Assembly (NCBI GenBank): GCA_018292915.2
Contig: JACVVK020000294.1
Span: forward strand, 257,501 to 321,500
DNA: 64,000 nucleotides
Reading direction: 5' to 3'
Source: Batillaria attramentaria
Taxonomy: Eukaryota; Mollusca; Gastropoda; Batillariidae
Of this stretch, positions 19,636 through 30,672 are shown piece after piece. Each line of letters begins with the position of its first letter. Position 1 is the first letter of the stretch. Position numbers and translations under genes: made by a program. The notes under the pieces were generated by a model. That model saw nothing but the letters and a program-made list of their open reading frames with translations. It was not told where the DNA came from and searched no databases.

Positions 19636-20112
19636 GCCACATCTCTTTGCCGGCTCCAGTGGTGTTCCTCCCTGGTAACGGGTGGAATCCACGGAGGGCT
19701 CGGAAGTTGGGGCAATTTTTATTATGCATGATGATGGAGATGAGGATGATGGTAAGATGATGCTGTGGAGGTCTGTGTGGTGTGGGACTGCGGGACAGGG
19801 CCGCATTCCACGCTTCCTGTCATAAATATCCCGGCATTAACCAGGCCCGGGAACTACGGCACCTGCCGTGCCGGCCGTGTAATCATCCACATCATAAGAC
19901 GTGTCATACGAAGGGAAGTACCCCCAAAGTCGCACCCGTGAAGTGGGTGAAGCTCGGCTGCGTGGCAACAGCCTCCCCACTGGGCCCATAGCACACCCGC
20001 TCTGGGTAGGAGCCGACCTAGGTAGGAAATATCCCGCTTGCGTCGGCTGGGACTCGAACCCGGGTCTCCCGGTCCATAGTCCGAAGTGCTAACCACTACA
20101 CTATGGGGGCCG
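19636..20112 (-). mobile_element. long tRNA-derived SINE, family D
   Basis: On the minus strand the head GGCCCCCATAGTGTAGTGG-TTAGCACTTCGGACTATGG with GGGTTCGAGTCCCAGCC (about 20112-20038) is strongly tRNA-like. A ~400 bp body with no family partner in this window follows, with an ATC-rich segment near 19720-19760. The box B match and length suggest a SINE. A tRNA pseudogene next to unrelated DNA is the alternative. Confidence 0.55.
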
Positions 20113-21090
20113 GTGACTTTACCTTTTTCACAACCCTGCACCGAGTGTTTGCGCAGACCCCTTGCATACCGTTGCCAACCACACAACTAGACCCAGGGCG
20201 CTGACACGTAAGGACTCTGTTACCAAGCACCCATAAAGCATGTTATCTCCGTTCTCACTGTGGCTTCCATGCTCAATTTTTCCAGTCAGAAATTTTTTTC
20301 CATGAAAGCGCTTATAATTATCTTTTGAACCATACCAAACACGATTAGGTAACATCTGAGGAAGACCTCATTCCAAAAAAAAAAAAAATCGAAAAATTGC
20401 TAAAATCGCCTGTTTGGCACGGGTTGTGCACGCACACATTCTGTCTCGCTCTCTGCCTCTGCCTCTCTCTCTCTCTCTCTCTCTCTGAACACAAGAAATG
20501 GTCGACGCAACGTCAGATTAAAAGATGAGTATTTACAAAGTCATTTTACAAGGAGAGAAAAAATACACTGTAATACATGTACCGTGCATGAGTATCTCAC
20601 GTTCTTGACTCATGTTCAGTTCGGTTTTTACCCTGTATGCAAAAACTGGGCAAGATTTACGGTTCCTTGGCGGCTCTAACTGCAGCAAACACGAACACAC
20701 GCCAAATGTAATTTTTTTTTTGTTTTTTTGTTTTGTTTTTTGTGTGTGTGTGAGACGACTGGTACGCACCCCGAAACGTACTTGGTAGGAACGGAGTTAA
20801 GAATTAGCGTTATTTCAGCGTGAGTAATAAATTCTACAGGACAACGAAAACATCGAGGCTTTACCAAAAAAAAAAAACAAAAAAAAAAACCACCTCATCA
20901 AAACCAACATCCCAAAACGAAACTGCCATCTTCACTGTCGTCACTCGATTCACTCTCGCTTTGTCTGGACATGATAAAAGTTTAAGTACTATTTCGTAAC
21001 ATGTGCACGCATTAACTGATGTTGTAGAAATATAGAAATATGGGATCAGCTTTTCATCCAGTCGCCAGTTCAGTTATTCCGAAAATGACC
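20113..21090. other. intergenic stretch with simple repeats only
   Basis: Contains a (CT)n tract near 20462-20487 and A- and T-runs near 20370, 20712 and 20865. No supportable gene. Confidence 0.5.
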
Positions 21091-21530
21091 ACGGCCCGTA
21101 TGTAATAGACGAGGTTAGGGCTTTTAGCCCAGGGTTAGAGTCTAACCTCGAACTAAACTAGCTCTAGGGTTAAATTTTCTGTTGTTTATTGTTATCAGGA
21201 AGCGGGCCCATTCCAGGAAGGTGCCTGAGCCGTTATAGAAGGATTTTTTCTTCCTTTCTTTCCTTCCTTTTTAAATTTAATTTTGCTTTTGTCCAAGTCT
21301 GGGTTAGGCCCGTAGCCATGGGTTAAGGGGAGCCGGGGTGGTCGAATGGTAGAGCGTTGGACTTCTAATGGTCGTGAGTTCGATCCCGGCTGGGGCCAAA
21401 TATTTGTGCTGGCTTTTTCATCGTTGCCCCGTCTTTGATATCACCCTATGTGGTGGAAAAGGACGTTAATCCCCCAAACACCCACCCACCCGTGGGTTAA
21501 ATTAACCTCGACTTTCAAATACGGGCCCAG
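21091..21530. mobile_element. MITE family F, copy 2, interrupted by a SINE
   Basis: Ends CGGCCCGTATGTA and ACGGGCCC. A family A SINE (21327-21492) is inserted inside, flanked by TGGGTTAA on both sides (21319-21326 and 21493-21500), so the SINE is younger than the MITE. Confidence 0.85.
21327..21492 (+). mobile_element. SINE family A nested in a MITE
   Basis: A near-complete copy with box A GGTCGAATGG, box B GAGTTCGATCCC and a CACCCACCC tail. An 8 bp TSD (TGGGTTAA) is visible on each side. Confidence 0.88.
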
Positions 21531-22854
21531 GTGCACATCCGCTGTCACAAGCAAACAAACAAAATAATCAACTGGATGATTGTGGACAACTCAAATGGTA
21601 GAACGCTCCACACACACGCAAGAAATTGAACAGATCATGGAGAAGCACTTCAACCAACTCAGTGCAGAGGCCATCAACACAACGAACTGTCTCAGTTTGA
21701 CCCCGGAGTAGTCTGATTCATCATCTGACTCAGGAATGGGCCTGAGTCAGAAATTCCTACATTCACAAAGGATGTTTGGAGCATTGTGGCGTGGTCCGGA
21801 TGTTGACTGTGTGTCGGTTGGGTGGCCCAATGGGATGGAATCAGAAGTGTGACAACTATAAGATCCTACCGTGACACTGCAACCGTTACAAATCCCGCAC
21901 GAAGTCGCTATACGTTTTCCGTGTCGCCCGACAGGTCCGCAAAGACTGACATCATTGGTGTGGGAAATACTTTGTCTATAGAATTTGAAGTAAACGAACT
22001 AACCCCGGGGGTCACCAGTCTGTCGATGCCTGAAACACTGTCATCAAGTATGGCACTCTCGTTGCAAGCAAGAATGGCACATGTCATGTCATTAGTGATG
22101 CTGTACAGAGGATGATATTGCAGTACGGAGTCCTGTCCATCCACTTCTGGTAGTCTGTACTCGACTCACAGCGGTTTCAAACATTTCATTAGTAATCTCT
22201 AGTCACGCGGAGACCGTTGATTTTGTGAACATTTCAGTTGGACGTACTCCAAAGCAACTAATTAAAATATGTACCACTTGAACTTTGGGAATTAAAGAGC
22301 GGGGGTGGGGACAGGGAGACACTTGAGTGGGGGGTGGAGGGGGAGGCGCGGCGGATTCAGAAGTTAACACATTCCGTACCGCGCACGGGCATTCCCCGTT
22401 AGTCCGGTTCTCGTCCCACCGTTGTCATTCAATTCTTCCAGAATCTGTTTCAATGGCATCATCATCGTGACCTGCACTCTCGTGACCTAACAACAAGGTT
22501 AACCACTCATTAGAGCAGAGCAGACACCCTCGCCGGCCGGGCAAGCGTTACGGATGGCCTGCGCCCAGAAAGATCAAAAGCGGTAAGAAGTCTGAGACGC
22601 ACGTTGCATAAGCAAAATCCCGATCACCATTCCATAGACCGCCTGCAGAGCAGAGGCATGCAAAAAAAGGCAGTGGCCGACGCTACAACCTTAAAAACGG
22701 ACATGACAGGGTCCGTGTGAACCAAACCAACACTGGAACAGTCTCAAAGAAGACACTGAGGGAAATTCCTGAATGACAGGGGTGGGGCGCATATGGACTT
22801 TTCCGAGCTCGTGGGACACCACCTTGAGCTGTTCAAAGCGAACTTGCAAGTATT
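21531..22854. other. gene-free stretch or 3' flank of the gene at 22855
   Basis: Reading frames up to 97 codons (for example 21822-22115 plus) lack any recognised domain or splice pattern. G-rich tracts lie at 22298-22350. The part nearest 22854 is probably the 3' UTR of the neighbouring minus-strand gene. Confidence 0.35.
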
Positions 22855-25432
22855 TCACTGTTTAAGAATCGGCCTCGGGGCTTCTGACGATTTTAAGGAC
22901 GGTTTCCTCTCATACCGTTTCCGTGGATGCTCTCGCACCAGAGCTTCATTTTTCTCGTCTGCCCATTGCACGTGAACCTCGTTCGACTTTCTTCTTGCGC
23001 GTGAGTACTGACTCCCACTGGCCAGTGAGCTCTGTAGTCTGGTCGTCGGCTCGCTGGCACGTCTGCTGAAAAGTCTGGAGTTTGTAGAACTCAGGGGTTG
23101 TTTCTGGGTACCTGTGTTGCCGTTTTCTGCCTGTTCGGTCGTGACTTCGTTTTGCCCAGAGAAGCTGTTGGACCTTGAGTACTGGACACAGTCAGATCCA
23201 TCGAAGGAATCTGCGTCTGCACACAGAAAGGACGGACATGGCAGACATGAACTCACCTGTAAGGATGTCAGTTTTTAAAACATTGTTCCTTCGGGAAATT
23301 CGGGCTGTTCCCCCCCCGGGGGAAGCGCGTCGCCGCGGTGCAGCGCCACTCAATACCTATCCCATTCTTCAATTTTGCTAGGGGAGGAAAGCCGGACAAC
23401 CCGGAGAAAAACCCCCGATGAGCAGCCCGGTATCCAGGAAAAATCACATATCACAAGCTCGACCTGGGCTCGAACCCACGTGTCATCGCCGTGACACTGG
23501 TGACGGCCGTTCAGTAGCAATTACGGCATACACGTGACCAACAGACACATGTATGCGTTTCTAAGTGTTTCTAGACTTGCCATAAGCCTCCCCTTTCGTG
23601 CCAGTTACACGTAACAGTTGGTTGCCTTTTATGGTTACAGCAACGGCCATTAGTTTTAATTAATTTGGAAAAAAAAAACCCTGCTAAGCCTGTTTTCAGT
23701 CAGAAGTTGAAAAATGAAATACAGGACTTTCGTCTCATTGGCTTGTTACTAGTTGCTCACTAGACACATCAAAGAAAGCAACATGAAATCTTGCCAAGTT
23801 CATTAGAAACAGTAAAATCGTATACTTTGTCTGTCAAAGCAATAGGATGCACACGATGGGAGGGTGGTGTGATGTGTATATGTATCTTGGAGTGAAAATG
23901 ATGTGCTTCTTGGTTTGTTGTGATTTCTTTAACTGTGTCGTGTATATTGTTGTACTTTGTTATCACGTTCTTTATATTTGGATATATCTCCATACCCCAA
24001 ACGGACAGCAAGGAGTAAAATGTTTGAATCTTTAAATCTCTCTACTCCAAAAGGTGTAAAAATATCTTGGAAGCTATGAACGGAACTTTTGCAGGCTAGA
24101 AGTACAAAGTACCTTACCTGGCCAGCCGTTCTGGTTGTAGTCTTCTTCATCAGCATCGCTGTCGTTGTCATTACACATGGCCATAGCCTGTTGGAAGCAG
24201 GCAGACGCCGAAACAGGATACTGAACACTCGTCACTGACATACTGACTGGTTTAAGACAGTCGCAGTGGTCCACAAACATAAAAGAAATTATCTTTCTTT
24301 CCAGTCAGTCGATTCACTTCTTGTTGCAGTAACTCTTGTTTCCAGTTATTGGAGTTATTCAGTTATTATGGTGGCTATCTGGAAATACTCCGTGGGACAA
24401 TGGTTTTGGTGCCAATAGCGGTGTCATTCTTACTAATTCTGCATGATCATCTGACACTCCTCAGCTGTGAGCGAGCTTTCTTCAATGGCGAAAGCCTGCC
24501 AGCCAGTCAATTGAATTTGGATGTCTTCAAAACTGTCTCTGATGCCAGGCAGCTTGATAACCACAAACGAACTCTCCTGTACATAAATCACAAACCTCAA
24601 GCGTTACGTGACAGGTTTGGTTGAAACGATCGGACAGCACGCACACCTTCACGAAGGCCAGGCACAGTCTACCAAACAGTCGATGTTCGAACATGGACCT
24701 CAATTCCTCTTTTTATACCACCTGCGCTTGCGACTCATAACTTAATTTCACCACCGAGTAAACGTATTGTCACGAAATCTTTCACCCAAAACTTCGGTGA
24801 CACTCATTCGGTTTTTATCGTTGATCATCTACCAGGATTCGGCAGATGGTTGCCGCGTCTCAATTTCGGAAGCACCACAAGATCAAAACACTACTCCAAA
24901 AGTTATAACCTTGGACATGCTGTTTCTTCTTCCCGCAAATCACTTCTTGAGAGCGATCACTTGACCGATATCTCAGTCAGATTGTGTTGCAGGTATAACG
25001 CTCGTTGCAGGTGTTTGTCTTTCGTGCTGATATGCACAGCTGAAGGGGTGACAGTGAAAGCCGGTGTGCATTACATGTGTGCGTGCCAAGGAAGCCTTCG
25101 GTCGTTTGCGCACAGCACCCACCCTTTCCCTTTCCCAAAACCCAAGCAAACTCTTATGCAAAGTCACACAGCTCTGTAGTTATTAACTTGTCTTATCAGT
25201 ACAGCGGGTGTTGACTGGGCTGAATGACTTCCCCATTGAACGAAATATCAAAGGATATACATGCAGGTGAATGAGGCTCCCTCCTTGTACAGAAGGAACA
25301 GTAAGTGTGAATACCTTTTCAGTGCGAAGACACGCGTCGCATTATTGCCAGACCTGGTTCGATCTCTACTGGAACTGAGCCAGTGGAAGTTATTGAAGCT
25401 GCGGTGGGAGCGGCCATAATGTCTCCTTCCAT
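22855..25432 (-). CDS. unrecognised small gene, probably three exons (189 aa)
   Basis: Candidate exons on the minus strand are 25354-25432 (ATG in good context, ACAATGG), 24118-24246 and 22855-23216. The strongest junction is exon 2 to exon 3: donor CCAG/GTAAGG at 24118 and acceptor CTGTGTGCAG at 23217, both phase 1, keeping an open frame. The exon 1 to exon 2 join is also phase 1 but has weaker sites. Alternatively exon 2 starts at an ATG at 24280, giving 174 aa. The protein looks mostly disordered: an acidic patch (NDNDSDADEEDYNQ), an S/T/Q-rich middle, and a basic C-terminus with HVQWADEKNEALVREH and PRPILKQ. I do not recognise the family and assign no function. Intron 2 carries a SINE-B. 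Confidence 0.5.
23285..23530 (-). mobile_element. SINE family B in an intron
   Basis: Inverted copy: TTTCGGG-type 3' end at the left (CGGGAAATTCGGGCTG), GGGGGTTTTTC-type middle and box B-like CTCGAACCCACG at the right. It lies in the last intron of the unrecognised gene. Confidence 0.8.
24282..25353. other. putative intron or 5' flank, no other exon found
   Basis: A 91-codon plus-strand frame (24349-24624) is present, but it has no recognised domain or splice support. Confidence 0.3.
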
Positions 25433-25856
25433 TGTGAGAGGGGGGCTACGTTATTACCATTTCATTGCCCGTCGCTTTCAGAAACACGCCAGAACCGAGG
25501 CGAACTAGTAATATCAAAAATTAATGTGACCGGGTGCGTGCATTGACCTAGAAATGTCGCATACATGTACTATGCGAACCGTTGAAAGCTGGTATCGCAC
25601 AGTAACTTAAAAAGTAAAATAAAAACTTAAATTTGGACATGAAATGTTATCGTCATATGCTATCCATATAAACTATCTTTGAAAAGAAGTTGTTTTTTTT
25701 CTGTTGGAAACTCTTTTCTTGTGGGTAGAATTAAATGCTAAGTCATCAACCAGAGACTAACAGACATAAACCAACAAACAAATTCAAATATAACAATACA
25801 AGCAGTTACACAACAAACACACAAGGGGAAACAAATCTTGCGCAGCACTTGTTCTC

Positions 25857-25862
25857 TTTATT
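25857..25862 (-). terminator. candidate poly(A) signal for TBC1D2
   Basis: AATAAA on the minus strand, 4.45 kb beyond the TBC1D2 stop. Using it would give a very long 3' UTR holding repeats. The variant ATTAAA near 28578 is a closer alternative. The true end cannot be decided from sequence. Confidence 0.25.
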
Positions 25863-26173
25863 GCAAAGATTTTTTTTCAATTGCAATTTTGACATCTGAC
25901 ACTCGATTTACTGATTAAAACAATTCTAATTTAAACTGAAACACAAAAGAGTGGATATGAAATTTAAGGTGCAGGAAATAAGTAAACTCGGTGAGTGGAT
26001 TTCAGAGCTGATGTAACCAAAACACAAAAAAACAGTAATAATAATTATTATCACGTTCCCTGTCACATCAAGTTCATCAGCAAGACACCCCCGCCCTCCC
26101 CCTCCCCCACCCCACCCAACCAAATAAAAAAAACCAAAAACTTCCATACCAATCTCAAAGGTAAAAATAATAA

Positions 26174-26356
26174 TACAGTAGAACCTTTTTTGGGTGACCA
26201 CCCCTTTGGGAGACCACCTGCCTGTGCAGACCAATGTTACAATGATACTGGGTTGCACTTCTTCACTGTCTGAAGCTTCTTTTGAGTGGACACCTCTCTT
26301 TTAAGACCATTCTTATCTGGCCAGAGGGGTGGTCGCCCAAAAGAAGTTGTACTGTA
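26174..26356. mobile_element. Tc1/mariner (pogo-like) MITE
   Basis: Ends CAGTAGAACCTTTTTTGGG and its inverted partner (CCCAAAAGAAGTTGTACTG) give ~35 bp TIRs. TA dinucleotides flank both ends (26174-26175 and 26355-26356). At 179 bp it has no coding capacity. CAGTAGAAC-type ends with a TA duplication are usual for pogo/Tigger-type elements. Confidence 0.75.
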
Positions 26357-26793
26357 ACATGAAAATGAAAGAATGAAACTTTCTGTACACACTGTGCGGA
26401 AAACACAGACAACAGAAAACACTGTACATGTCTAGAAACAGTTAAAACCATAAAACAAATATCACACTGAAAAAAACGATACATGCGCACACACACTAGC
26501 CAATCAAACAGTTCGTAACAAAGAATGCTGGAAGTATTCACAGAAAACTTACAAATAATGCCAGATGGAACTGAAAAAAAGGTTCAGTGGTGCACAAATT
26601 ACTATGCTGAAGTTTTTACCCTATTATAATACTCAAGCTTCATAATACTGACTGCACACACACACACACATGCCATATTTTTCTGTACAAATATTAGGAT
26701 CATAATTTACGTAACCTTACATAAATCATAATACAAGTGACACACCAAATAACAGCAATGGCAGACCGGGTCAAACAGCAACATACACACAAA

Positions 26794-26926
26794 CGCCGAC
26801 TGTATCCTTCACTGGCAAGCCTCAAACGCCGACTGTATCCTTCACTGGCAAGCCTCAAACACCAACTGTATCCTTCACTGGCAAGCCTCAAACACCAACT
26901 GTATCCTTCACTGGCAAGCCTCAAAC
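26794..26926. repeat. 33 bp tandem repeat, four units
   Basis: AAACGCCGACTGTATCCTTC plus ACTGGCAAGCCTC repeats four times, with CG/CA changes between units. 33 bp keeps frame, but no gene supports translation. Confidence 0.9.
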
Positions 26927-27305
26927 GTACTGAACTGAATTGAACTGAACAGTCACAAATATTTGGTATGCCTCCATTTTGACTTTAAACACTGAGGCCT
27001 AAAACTTACCTCCCAAAATGTGATTATATTATTGTAAAAAACAACCAACAACAACAACAAAAGAAGGTAAGGTTAAAAAAAGAAATAATGAAATTTAATA
27101 CATGGGTCTTAATTTGAAATAAATATGTATGTAACACATTAAAACAATACAATAACTACAGGGGGTGGGGGGTAAACAAACAGAAACTACCAAAGAACGC
27201 CCACCCCCCACCCCCACCCCCCAAAAAACGACCAAAAAAACAACAACAAAAACCCCAACAGAAAATAACAAATTTGAATATAACAAATAAGGGGTAATGG
27301 GTATT

Positions 27306-27328
27306 TCTCTCTCTCTCTCTCTCTGTCT

Positions 27329-27411
<83 letters not shown>
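27306..27411. repeat. (CT)n(CA)n microsatellite
   Basis: A CT tract followed by about 45 CA units with one G interruption. Confidence 0.95.
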
Positions 27412-27414
<3 letters not shown>

Positions 27415-28254
27415 TCCAAGATAACCTCATTACTTGGGACAACCTATAAATAAAATGAAAAAATACAAATGGCCAAAGTAAAAAAAGTTTGCAAACTGCT
27501 TTCACATGCTCTTTCCTGTGAAGGTCACCAAATCATTGCACTCCACAAATGTACAGCTGTTGTACATGTACAACCGTGTACGTTTCTCAAACTTACATAA
27601 CATGAGCTGTGCATCTGTTCACTTAAGGCACACCTGAGACACAAAGCATACACAATAACTTCTAATTTGAAAGCTTACATACATTTTTTTCTAAACTTAT
27701 TAATCATGAAAAAATAAAGTCAGCACCACTGTCTCATCAAAGAGTTTTCGTAAAGGATATCTGTCTGGATAAAAGTTCTGGATGAAATTGCTGGTATCTT
27801 TTCTGCTTGATGATGACAAAACACTGTCGGGACAATGGTGTCATCAAATAGTTTTCAAACAGCAAACTGTGCACACAAACAAAGCCACAAACAGAGAACT
27901 AACAAGTATGAAAAGCAAACACCTTAAATAAAGTTTACAGATAACGATATGAGCACATCAAAATGGCATGCTGCGTTGTGTGTGCATGACGATGTACACG
28001 AACGTACACACAATTTTGACCAGACATCATTTTCTTGTACTCTGACACGAGTTTGTGAGTATCTAAACTGTTTGAGCAGCGCCTCTTTAACACCTGAACT
28101 CTTGACATGTCGTAACCTCGAAAATTCAGGTTAATGCTGTTTAAGTAGTTGTACCACATCATTTCCCCCCTCCTCCGCACCCCCCCCCCCCCCAAACCCC
28201 CTTCACCCTAATCATACTAACCTTCTCCATACACATCCACTCCCCGAAAATATC

Positions 28255-28475
28255 TTCACAAAAGAATCCTCGAATCAATCACTGAGTCCATCAATCAGTC
28301 AATCGAGCAGTCAGTCAATCATTCAATGAGCCAATCAAGCGATAAGACAATCAATGATTCCATCAATCAATGAGTCAATCAGTCAGTGACTCCATCGATC
28401 AGTGAGTCAGTCAAGCAATGTGTCAATCAATAAACAATCAATCAATCAGTCTATCAAATAATCAATCGATGAATT
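28255..28475. repeat. degenerate (TCAA)n/(TCAG)n tract
   Basis: Runs of TCAATCAATCAGTCAATC-type words over about 220 bp: a decayed tetranucleotide array. Confidence 0.8.
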
Positions 28476-28989
28476 ACATTTTTACAAATGGTGATTTTTT
28501 TTGGCTGCATGTCTAAATACTTGTACACAAAATAGACCCTGTTACGCTGCACACTCATCCACACCAAACCAAACCTTTTTAATCAATCATACAGTACTTA
28601 ACAGGCTGTAGCTGCTTCTTTCTCTGTGACCAAAATACAAGCATATTGCTCACAGGTAAGTTTGTATGCACCTTTTCTTTTGTAATTTCACTGGAGGTCA
28701 TTCAGAGTTGCGCAAAGCGTCCCTTCTTCAGAGAATCTATGAAGAATGATTTGTATGAAATACGCTGAAGGCAAGAAAGGGCAAATTGAAAAACAAACGA
28801 CCAACTCCACACCCACCCCCCCCCCCCCCACCCCTGCCACACATCCAGAAACACTGGACTGTAAATGAATATACTGGCTCACTAGACTCTTGACACTGGA
28901 CAAAGCAGATTGTCAAAATCACTTGCTGCAACATAGTGAGCTTGCTGCAACAAACTGCAGACAAAAAAAAAAAAAAAAATTCTTTACAT

Positions 28990-29395
28990 TACAGGGAAAC
29001 CAGAAATGATGAAAAATGGGTATTTCTTGGCCATTTTCTCTTGAACTGTACACAACTGTACAAAATCAAGAGTGATAACTGGCATCTTCACCGGATGCCA
29101 GTGAAATTCCGCATTCAGTACAAAATCTGCGTACTGGTACATGTATTTTGCTTCTTTGAAGGAACTCTTCCAGCCTACCTTTCAAATTCCCTGACAGTCC
29201 ACCAAATAGCACGCACTCTTCATTCTTCCTCTGAAAAACTGTTGAAAGTTCCTTGCCGAAGCCTCAAGACAGTAGGCGAGCACGCGTTTAGCTTCGTTGC
29301 CCCGTCACTGAGAGAGAAACGCAGAGAGACCTGTCGGACATAGATCATTTCAAGTCTGACTTGAAAACGCATCTATTCCGACTGGCTCTCGACTA
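28990..29395 (+). mobile_element. LINE 3' end, reverse transcriptase C-terminus (CR1/L2-like)
   Basis: Translation shows the typical C-terminal tail of a non-LTR reverse transcriptase ORF: VKFRIQYKICVLV, GTLPAYLSNSLTV, GEHAFSFVAPSL and FKSDLKTHLFRLA, in order across two frames. The usual W-N-S-L-P segment is lost, so the copy is dead. It is followed by a (GT)n tract and TTTTGCACTATATAAGTA, likely the element's 3' end. Confidence 0.7.
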
Positions 29396-29424
29396 GGTCC
29401 GCTCACCTGCTCCAGATTCAACAG

Positions 29425-29473
<49 letters not shown>

Positions 29474-29513
29474 AGTGTGTGTGTGTGTGTCAGTGTGTGT
29501 GTGTGTGTGTGTT
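29425..29513. repeat. (GT)n microsatellite
   Basis: GT tract with two TCAGTG interruptions, just after the LINE fragment. Confidence 0.95.
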
Positions 29514-30313
29514 TGCATACTGTTTGGTATGAATGCGGGAGTACATGAGTCACTTTGTGAGAATTTTGCACTATATAAGTACAAATCTTTTTTCTTTTTT
29601 TATCCTATGTATAAAGTTGGGGAAAAATAATTTGTGCAACCTAAGGAAAGTAGGACCGCCTGGTTAAACAACTGACACTGGTGACCAACTCATCGTATGC
29701 TATTGTGAAATTGGTCAAGTATTTGGGCATGGCTGGTGGCATTGTTAACAGAACTGATCAGAGATCCGTTTCAGTCTTACAACAGTAGCACTAGCAGAAA
29801 GACCCCAGCAGTTACACCACCATGGCTAAAACGCTGTCAGCATAGTCCACAAACAAATTAAAATGAATCCAAGCCATTATTTTGAGAAAACCACTATTCT
29901 GAGACAGTGCACAAGGACCCCCTCCCCCCCACCCCCTCCCACCTTACCCTCTCTAAAACCCCAATGTCAAAACATCACAGTGTCTGATGACAGCACGCGC
30001 TAAGTGTTATGTTCAGCTGCTCATCCCCGCTACCAGATGACGAAAGCAGTGACTGACGGACGGTCAACTGATGATCTACAAAAATCTAATGTATCATAGC
30101 GTCTACCCTAAAAATCCTCACCACTGAAAACAAGGACGAACATAGCCTAATCATTTTCAGTGTGAAGTCGCAAAAATATTCTTCCCACGATTCACACCTG
30201 TACCTAGTACAGATGAATCCGCATGAAATTATCACAAACCCACTGTCAAACATTATTGCTAAAGTCTTCACAACTGTCCAACGTATACGGGAACACGAGT
30301 GGGGATGCTGTAA

Positions 30314-30606
30314 TCAAGAATCGCCGTCTTCATCATCGCGGGTGTCATCCAAATCATCATCACTGATATAGCCTTCACGATTGTTGCGGGTATGTGAGGT
30401 TTGGAAGTCCTGGCGAATGATGTCTAACTCTCTAAGCTCCTCCTGCAGAATGGTGAAAAATGAAGGTATCAAGGTAAATGTATGTGACACCTTACAGGTT
30501 TTCCCAAACTACCAGTACATTTAAAGTGAAGACAACAACAACAAAACCTCAATCATGCTGAACTTTTTCAAGACATAGCTACAAGCAGCAATTGTTTATT
30601 CCTCAA

Positions 30607-30672
<66 letters not shown>

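Noticed and set aside
21822..22144. Overlapping 97- and 78-codon frames on both strands as genes
   Set aside because: Neither has a recognisable domain or splice support. Opposite-strand frames over the same bases suggest a chance lack of stops.
24349..24624. 91-codon plus-strand frame as a gene
   Set aside because: No recognised domain, no splice signals, and it overlaps the likely intron of a better supported minus-strand gene.
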